DNA from: an uncultured Verrucomicrobiota bacterium
GTDB taxonomy: Bacteria; Verrucomicrobiota; Kiritimatiellia; RFP12; UBA1067
NCBI GenBank assembly: GCA_947305825.1
Contig: CAMZET010000084.1
Location: 1 to 6,487 of the forward strand
Direction of reading: 5' to 3'
Length of the DNA: 6,487 bases
How positions within the stretch are numbered: the stretch's first letter is position 1; the number at the start of each line of letters is the position of its first letter. The notes beneath the pieces were generated by a model. That model had not been told where the DNA came from and did no database searches. It worked only from the letters and a program-made list of their open reading frames with translations. Positions 1-6,487 of this stretch are shown in pieces. Made by a program: the position numbers and the translations under genes.

Positions 1-362
1 ACGGCTTCATCTACCTCGTGGACCGCGCGAAGGACGTCATCATCACCGGCGGCGAGAATCTTTATCCCGTGCAGATAGAGGATTTCCTGCGCGCGCATCC
101 GGCCATCAAGGACGTCGCGGTAATCGGCCTTCCCGACAAGCGCCTCGGCGAAATCGCCGCCGCCATAATCTCGGTGAAGGAGGGCGCGAGCCTCACGGAG
201 GAGGAAGTCTCGCGCTTCTGCCTCGGGCTCCCGCGCTACAAGCGCCCGCGCAAGGTGATTTTCGCCGACGTGCCGCGCAACCCGACAGGCAAAATCGAAA
301 AACCGCGCCTCAGGGCCCTCTACGGCGCGGAAGGACTTGTTGCTCAACAGAACGGACTATAA
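1..362 (+). CDS. AMP-forming acyl-CoA synthetase (AMP-binding enzyme), C-terminal fragment
   Basis: This is the 3' end of a gene that begins before the window; the reading frame is open from base 3. Enzymes of this family (ANL superfamily) activate a carboxylic acid with ATP to an acyl-adenylate and then transfer it to CoA. The visible part is the mobile C-terminal subdomain. It starts with the A8 hinge motif (GFIYLVDRAKD followed by IITGGENLYP), continues with the VAVIGLPDKRLGE segment, and carries the A10 motif NPTGKIEK, whose Lys (codon 291-293) is the family's adenylation lysine. The tail is about 20 residues long and ordinary. A GTG at 18 lies inside the conserved motif and is not the true start. 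The overall look fits a medium- or long-chain fatty acyl-CoA ligase, but the acid-binding pocket lies outside the window, so the substrate cannot be assigned. The stop (TAA, 360-362) is 4 bases before ileS, so co-transcription is likely. Confidence 0.93.
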   Translation, partial: GFIYLVDRAKDVIITGGENLYPVQIEDFLRAHPAIKDVAVIGLPDKRLGEIAAAIISVKEGASLTEEEVSRFCLGLPRYKRPRKVIFADVPRNPTGKIEKPRLRALYGAEGLVAQQNGL

Positions 363-363
363 T
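358..363 (+). promoter_or_regulatory. TATAAT hexamer just before ileS (possible -10 element)
   Basis: A perfect TATAAT match spans the ligase stop codon and ends 3 bases before the ileS ATG. A TTGTTG at 337-342 sits 15 bases upstream, short for a sigma-70 spacer; ACTTGT at 335-340 has 17-base spacing but matches the -35 consensus poorly. If it is used, transcription would start at about the ileS start codon and give a leaderless or nearly leaderless message, which would fit the missing Shine-Dalgarno sequence. A chance match is quite possible, because the hexamer shares bases with a stop codon. Confidence 0.2.
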
Positions 364-366
364 CTC

Positions 367-3495
<3,129 letters not shown>

Positions 3496-3517
3496 CCACG
3501 CCAAACCACGCCACGCC
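3496..3517 (+). repeat. Three CCACGCC copies in the ileS-sigma gap
   Basis: CCACGCC occurs at 3496-3502, 3506-3512 and 3511-3517, filling most of the 30-base gap between ileS and the sigma factor gene. The copies are direct, and the last two overlap by two bases. They could be a binding site, remnants of slippage, or chance in C-rich DNA. There is no hairpin and no ribosome binding site here. Confidence 0.5.
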
Positions 3518-3525
3518 GACTACAG

Positions 3526-4164
3526 ATGGACTACGCTGCGCTGACAGACCTCGAACTCCGGGACCGCCTTCTGCGCGAGGAAGGCGGCGCCTGGGAGTTC
3601 ATCCTATTAAAGGTAGTGGCGCAGGAAAAGCGCTCTGCCGCCGCGTCGCGCCGCCGCAGCGACTGGGGCGTCCCACTCGAGACGCTTCTCGGCGAGCTCT
3701 ACGAAGACATGGTCGGCCGCCGCCGCCTCGAGAACTTTCGCGGCGACGGCAGCCTCGTCGGCTTTCTCCGAATGTATTTGCGCGGATATTTGAGCCGCCA
3801 CAACCCCGACGCTCGCGGCTTCGTCCCCATCGACGAGCCGACCAGAAACGACGAAGGCGCCGACGGCCCCACCCTCGAGGAAAAAATCGCTTTCGACGCG
3901 TCAGAATCGCTCCGCAGGAACGCCTATATGGGCGGAGACCTCCAGGTCCTGAAGAACGAACAGTGGGCTGTCGCCCGCGAATGCTTCCGAGAACTCTGGA
4001 TGAGGAACACCATGCAGGCGTATGTGCTGCTCCTGAAAACACGTTTCCATATGTCTTCGATGGAAATAAAAGAAAGATTTGGATTGTCGAGCGCCGCGAA
4101 CGTAGACCAGCTTTTCTCCAGGGCGGTGAGAAGCATGCGCGAGTCGAGAGACAGACTGGTTTGA
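3526..4164 (+). CDS. Sigma-70 family RNA polymerase sigma factor, ECF-like
   Basis: Predicted 212-residue sigma factor with only regions 2 and 4, the ECF-type layout that redirects RNA polymerase to a small gene set. Region 2 covers about residues 17-94: a helix at LETLLGELYEDMV (50-62), then LENFRGDGSLVGFLRMYLRG (68-87), which resembles the core-binding and -10-recognising helices (2.2-2.4), with Phe80 where many family members have Trp. A linker with an acidic stretch follows (about 100-145). Region 4 covers about 145-208; SSMEIKERFGLS and ANVDQLFSRAVRSMRE (177-206) form the helix-turn-helix expected to read the -35 element. The family call rests on this pattern, not a search, and similarity is modest. 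ATG 3526 was chosen because the next Met (residue 62) lies inside region 2; no Shine-Dalgarno sequence precedes it. It lies in the same frame as ileS, ten codons after its stop. The downstream genes follow at short spacing and are probably its partners or targets. Confidence 0.8.
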   Translation: MDYAALTDLELRDRLLREEGGAWEFILLKVVAQEKRSAAASRRRSDWGVPLETLLGELYEDMVGRRRLENFRGDGSLVGFLRMYLRGYLSRHNPDARGFVPIDEPTRNDEGADGPTLEEKIAFDASESLRRNAYMGGDLQVLKNEQWAVARECFRELWMRNTMQAYVLLLKTRFHMSSMEIKERFGLSSAANVDQLFSRAVRSMRESRDRLV

Positions 4165-4186
4165 CGGAGGCGGATGCCGGAAGAAA

Positions 4187-4193
4187 GAGGAGG
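4187..4193 (+). promoter_or_regulatory. Strong Shine-Dalgarno sequence for the 215-residue protein
   Basis: GAGGAGG lies 6 bases before ATG 4200, which is ideal spacing. It fixes the start of the second gene of the cluster and contrasts with the sigma factor gene, which has no such site. Confidence 0.88.
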
Positions 4194-4199
4194 CGCGAC

Positions 4200-4847
4200 A
4201 TGATTGCACCACGCGACATACTGAAAGAGGTGGCAGCCGGGACGGCGAGCGAAGAAGCGGCCAGGGCGGCCGCCCTCGTGTTCACCGACGATGGCGCCCG
4301 CCGCGCTTTCGAGGACGTCCTCTACCCGGATGCGGAGAGCGAGCTGACCGAAGCCGAGCGCGCCGTCATCCGCGATTTCGTATCCGCTCGCTGCAAGGCG
4401 CCGTCGCTGGAAGAGCGGCTTGCCGGTTTCATCCGCCGGCGGCGCGAGGCGCTTATCGAGAGCGGCGTCGGCGCCTGGCGCCTGGCGGCGGCCGCCGCCG
4501 GAACCGGCGCGGTCGCGACGAAGCCGTCCGCCGGCGAAGACGCCGCGCCGGCCGAGGACGTCACGTTCGTCTTTGCATCCGGGGCCGGGGCCGAGCGCGG
4601 CTGGCGCGTTTCGCTGCGCGTGCTCGCCGCCGCCGATGCCGACACTCCCCTCGACATAACTGCGGAAGACGGCGAGGGGCGGCCTGTCGACGGCGGCACC
4701 TTGCGTCTCGCCGGTGTCGCGCTCCCGGTCGTCGCCGGCCGCACCGCCATCCCCCTCGGAATGTTCCTCTCGGGCATGAAAGAGCCGAAAGTCACGCTCA
4801 CGTTCGCCGACGGTCTCGAGGAAGGCGGGACTCTCGCTTTCATGTAA
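4200..4847 (+). CDS. Unrecognised two-part protein between sigma factor and protease genes
   Basis: A 215-residue protein of no family I can name. The start is secure because of the strong ribosome binding site before ATG 4200; the same frame stays open far upstream, but only as an out-of-frame shadow of the sigma and ileS genes. Residues 1-90 look helical and charged (DILKEVAAGTASEEAARAAA, then SELTEAERAVIRDFVSARC and an Arg-rich LAGFIRRRREA near 74-84). An Ala/Gly/Pro-rich linker covers about 91-118. Residues 119-215 look beta-rich, with alternating hydrophobic strands (VTFVFASG, WRVSLRVLAA, LDITAED, GTLRLAGVALPVVAG, KVTLTFADG), consistent with a beta-sandwich. No signal peptide is seen and no convincing membrane helix; the Ala-rich stretch at 91-106 is short and polar-flanked. 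It occupies the usual anti-sigma position but lacks the zinc-binding HxxxCxxC motif, having only Cys65. An adaptor or regulator for the sigma factor, or a substrate of the next protein, is possible but inferred. Confidence 0.85.
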   Translation: MIAPRDILKEVAAGTASEEAARAAALVFTDDGARRAFEDVLYPDAESELTEAERAVIRDFVSARCKAPSLEERLAGFIRRRREALIESGVGAWRLAAAAAGTGAVATKPSAGEDAAPAEDVTFVFASGAGAERGWRVSLRVLAAADADTPLDITAEDGEGRPVDGGTLRLAGVALPVVAGRTAIPLGMFLSGMKEPKVTLTFADGLEEGGTLAFM

Positions 4848-4860
4848 ATCTCGCATTGGC

Positions 4861-4867
4861 AGGGGGA
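4861..4867 (+). promoter_or_regulatory. Shine-Dalgarno sequence for the papain-like protease
   Basis: AGGGGGA lies 5 bases before ATG 4873, in the 25-base gap after the previous stop. It supports the chosen start of the protease gene. Confidence 0.8.
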
Positions 4868-4872
4868 CGGAA

Positions 4873-6456
4873 ATGTCGGGACTGGCGCTAACGGCAGGGC
4901 AGGCGGCGGCATTGCGCTCGGCGGCGGAAGCCGCAGCGCGCGCTGACGCGGCAGGCGCTGAAAACCGCCGCTTCGTCCTCCCCGGAAACCTGCCGGACTC
5001 CTTCAGCCAGGCGATGCGCGGTTCGTGCGTCGCCAACGCCGTTGCCGCCATGGTCGAATACGCCGAAGGACGCCGCGAACGCCTGAGCGTGCAGTATCTC
5101 GCCGAGGCGACGCGCATCGCGGAGGCCGACTGGACCGACCGCAACCTGGCGCTTATGCGCAGGGGCAATCCGGTCGAGCCGGACTTCGCCGCCGCGTTCC
5201 CGGGCCCGGTCAGGCAGGTGGAAATGCTCGTCAAGGCGAACGTGCCCGGCACCCCCGCCGCAGACGCTTTCGTGGACTCCTTCGGGCGGCAGGTGCGAAA
5301 GCGCCTCGCGGGCGACGGCGGCGCGCGGCTGAAACGCGCCTTCGAGGCGCTTTCCCGCTTCGGCATATGCCGCTACGACCTCTGGCCGTATGCGCGCGTG
5401 GCGATGGGCGGAGAGACGGCTTCTGCCGACGCGCTCGGCGAGTTCCCGCCGGGCTCGCACAAGGACGCCCGCCGCCGACGCATCCCCATGCGCCGCCTGT
5501 ACGTCTTGCGTTCGCCCAACAACGTGGAAGAACTTAAACGACTGCTCTCCGGCGAAGGTTCGCGCTTGCCCATGCCGGTCTGCCTAGGCGTCGAGCTTTT
5601 CGACGGCTGCGACGGCGAGACGTTCGCCCTGCCGCACGTCGCCGACGGCCCCGAGGGCCCCGTCACCGCCGAAGACGCCAAGGGCCTGCACGAAATCATG
5701 CTCTATGGCTACGAGGACGACCCCGCCATGCCCGGCGGCGGCTGTTTCCTGCTCCTCAATTCGTGGGGCGAGGAGTGGGGCGACAAGGGGCGCGGGCGCA
5801 TCCCCTACGCCTACGTCGAATGTTTCGCCCGCGAGGCGGGCACCATTTCCCGCAAGCGCGGCGGCAAAGTCGGCGCCTGTGTCGCGGGGGCGCTCGCCGC
5901 AGCCGTCCTCGCCGCAGCAATCGTCGCATTCGCGCCGTCGCGCACGCCTGCCGCCGGCCCGCATCCCGCAAATCCTCCCGTTCAGCTGACGATTACGGCC
6001 GAACAGCCCCCGCCCACGGTCGAACAGCCGCCAATTACGACCGAACCGCCCCCGAATCCGCCCGAGCAAAATCAGCCCCCAATCGAGCAATCTCCAAATA
6101 CAACAGAACAAGCGGGCAATCGAACACCTGAAAAATCTCCCTCAGGCGGCGGCCTCGTCGTCGAACGCAACCTGGTCGAATGGAACTACGCTCTCCGTAT
6201 CGACTGCGCCACGCGCGACGACGCCCGCGCCGTCTTCCGCGCTCTCTTGAAACGCCGCGCAGCCGAATTCTTCTTCGAGCCGGATGACCCTCCGCCGAAA
6301 AACAAGACGTCCATACGCGGCTCGGTTGTGTTCGAAGCCCCGAAATCCCGTCCGCCACTCGCTCGCAAGATCCTCCGCGAGCATTTGCAGCGTTTCGCGC
6401 CCTCCGTCTCGCCAAAAGACCTCTTCCTGGTCCCGCTGCGCGGCTCCTCCCGCTAA
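4873..6456 (+). CDS. Membrane-anchored papain-like (C1 family) cysteine protease with extracytoplasmic C-terminal domain
   Basis: A 527-residue multidomain protein. Residues 34-320 form a papain-like peptidase: Gln46 (oxyanion hole) lies exactly six residues before the nucleophile Cys52 in SQAMRGSCVANAV, as in papain; His273 is in GLHEIMLYGYEDD; Asn296 is in LLNSWGEEWGDKGRGRIPYAYV, the family's NSWG signature. The whole active set is intact, so it should be an active peptidase. The N-terminus (1-33) is a short Ala-rich stretch with neither signal peptide nor inhibitory propeptide. One transmembrane helix follows at about 333-354 (VGACVAGALAAAVLAAAIVA), preceded by the basic SRKRGGK. The positive-inside rule therefore puts the protease in the cytoplasm and the rest outside. 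Residues 356-425 are a Pro/Glu/Gln/Thr stalk with heptad repeats. Residues 428-524 form a small alpha/beta domain of unknown family, predicted strand-helix-strand-strand-helix-strand. The gene is last in the cluster. Substrate and signal are unknown. Confidence 0.9.
   Translation: MSGLALTAGQAAALRSAAEAAARADAAGAENRRFVLPGNLPDSFSQAMRGSCVANAVAAMVEYAEGRRERLSVQYLAEATRIAEADWTDRNLALMRRGNPVEPDFAAAFPGPVRQVEMLVKANVPGTPAADAFVDSFGRQVRKRLAGDGGARLKRAFEALSRFGICRYDLWPYARVAMGGETASADALGEFPPGSHKDARRRRIPMRRLYVLRSPNNVEELKRLLSGEGSRLPMPVCLGVELFDGCDGETFALPHVADGPEGPVTAEDAKGLHEIMLYGYEDDPAMPGGGCFLLLNSWGEEWGDKGRGRIPYAYVECFAREAGTISRKRGGKVGACVAGALAAAVLAAAIVAFAPSRTPAAGPHPANPPVQLTITAEQPPPTVEQPPITTEPPPNPPEQNQPPIEQSPNTTEQAGNRTPEKSPSGGGLVVERNLVEWNYALRIDCATRDDARAVFRALLKRRAAEFFFEPDDPPPKNKTSIRGSVVFEAPKSRPPLARKILREHLQRFAPSVSPKDLFLVPLRGSSR
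6001..6126 (+). repeat. Six-unit 21-base degenerate tandem repeat encoding a Pro/Glu stalk
   Basis: Six consecutive 21-base units begin at 6001, 6022, 6043, 6064, 6085 and 6106, each starting with a Glu codon (Glu 377, 384, 391, 398, 405, 412). The heptads read EQPPPTV, EQPPITT, EPPPNPP, EQNQPPI, EQSPNTT and EQAGNRT. The first two units share GAACAGCC at their start; later units diverge and become richer in A and T. They encode the extended linker between the membrane helix and the C-terminal domain of the protease, so copy number would set stalk length. Confidence 0.8.
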
Positions 6457-6487
6457 CCTACGCATCCATAAAACTTGAAGAAACTCC

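Noticed and set aside
337..366. TTG 337 or TTG 340 as the ileS start
   Set aside because: It would add ten unconserved residues overlapping the ligase end, and the nearby AAGGA (331-335) is too close to either TTG. ATG 367 matches the family N-terminus.
3496..3525. Rho-independent terminator after ileS
   Set aside because: No stem-loop or T-run; only direct CCACGCC repeats are present.
4470..4520. Transmembrane helix in the 215-residue protein
   Set aside because: The Ala/Gly-rich stretch (about residues 91-106) is short, weakly hydrophobic and continues into a polar low-complexity linker; it fits a flexible linker better.
3924..5366. 480-codon minus-strand open frame
   Set aside because: Antisense to three plausible + strand genes; composition is Ala/Arg/Ser/Pro-rich without motifs or a good start signal.
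6457..6487. Start of another gene or a terminator at the window end
   Set aside because: Only 31 bases, with no start codon, ribosome binding site or hairpin that can be supported.

Overview
The window is G+C-rich bacterial DNA with all genes on the + strand, packed tightly with gaps of 4 to about 35 bases. Codon third positions are mostly G or C, which leaves many long false open frames on both strands. The organism cannot be fixed from sequence alone. A eukaryote-like (type 2) isoleucyl-tRNA synthetase beside a sigma factor/papain-like protease cluster would fit an uncultured member of the PVC group (for example Verrucomicrobiota or Kiritimatiellota), but this is a low-confidence inference.

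Region 1 (1-3495) is housekeeping. It holds the C-terminal end of an AMP-forming acyl-CoA synthetase, whose catalytic Lys loop is visible, then a complete 1042-residue IleRS (ileS) starting 4 bases after the ligase stop. The IleRS has HYGH and KMSKR signatures, the editing domain and the type 2 C-terminus.

Region 2 (3526-6456) is the interesting part: a compact three-gene cluster with no obvious metabolic role. It encodes (i) a 212-residue ECF-like sigma-70 family factor, (ii) a 215-residue unrecognised protein with a helical N-terminal half and a predicted beta-rich C-terminal half, sitting where an anti-sigma factor is often encoded, and (iii) a 527-residue membrane-anchored papain-like (C1) cysteine protease. 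The protease has a complete Gln/Cys/His/Asn set, no signal peptide or propeptide, one transmembrane helix, a six-unit heptad Pro/Glu/Gln stalk, and a C-terminal domain with a predicted beta-alpha-beta-beta-alpha-beta order. The positive-inside rule puts the protease in the cytoplasm and the C-terminal domain outside. A working model is a signalling or stress/conflict module: the outer domain senses something, the cytoplasmic protease acts (perhaps on the 215-residue protein), and the sigma factor changes transcription. This is inference; no step is proven by the sequence.

The last 31 bases (6457-6487) hold no recognisable feature, and no rho-independent terminator was seen in any gap. No RNA genes, CRISPR arrays or insertion sequences were found.
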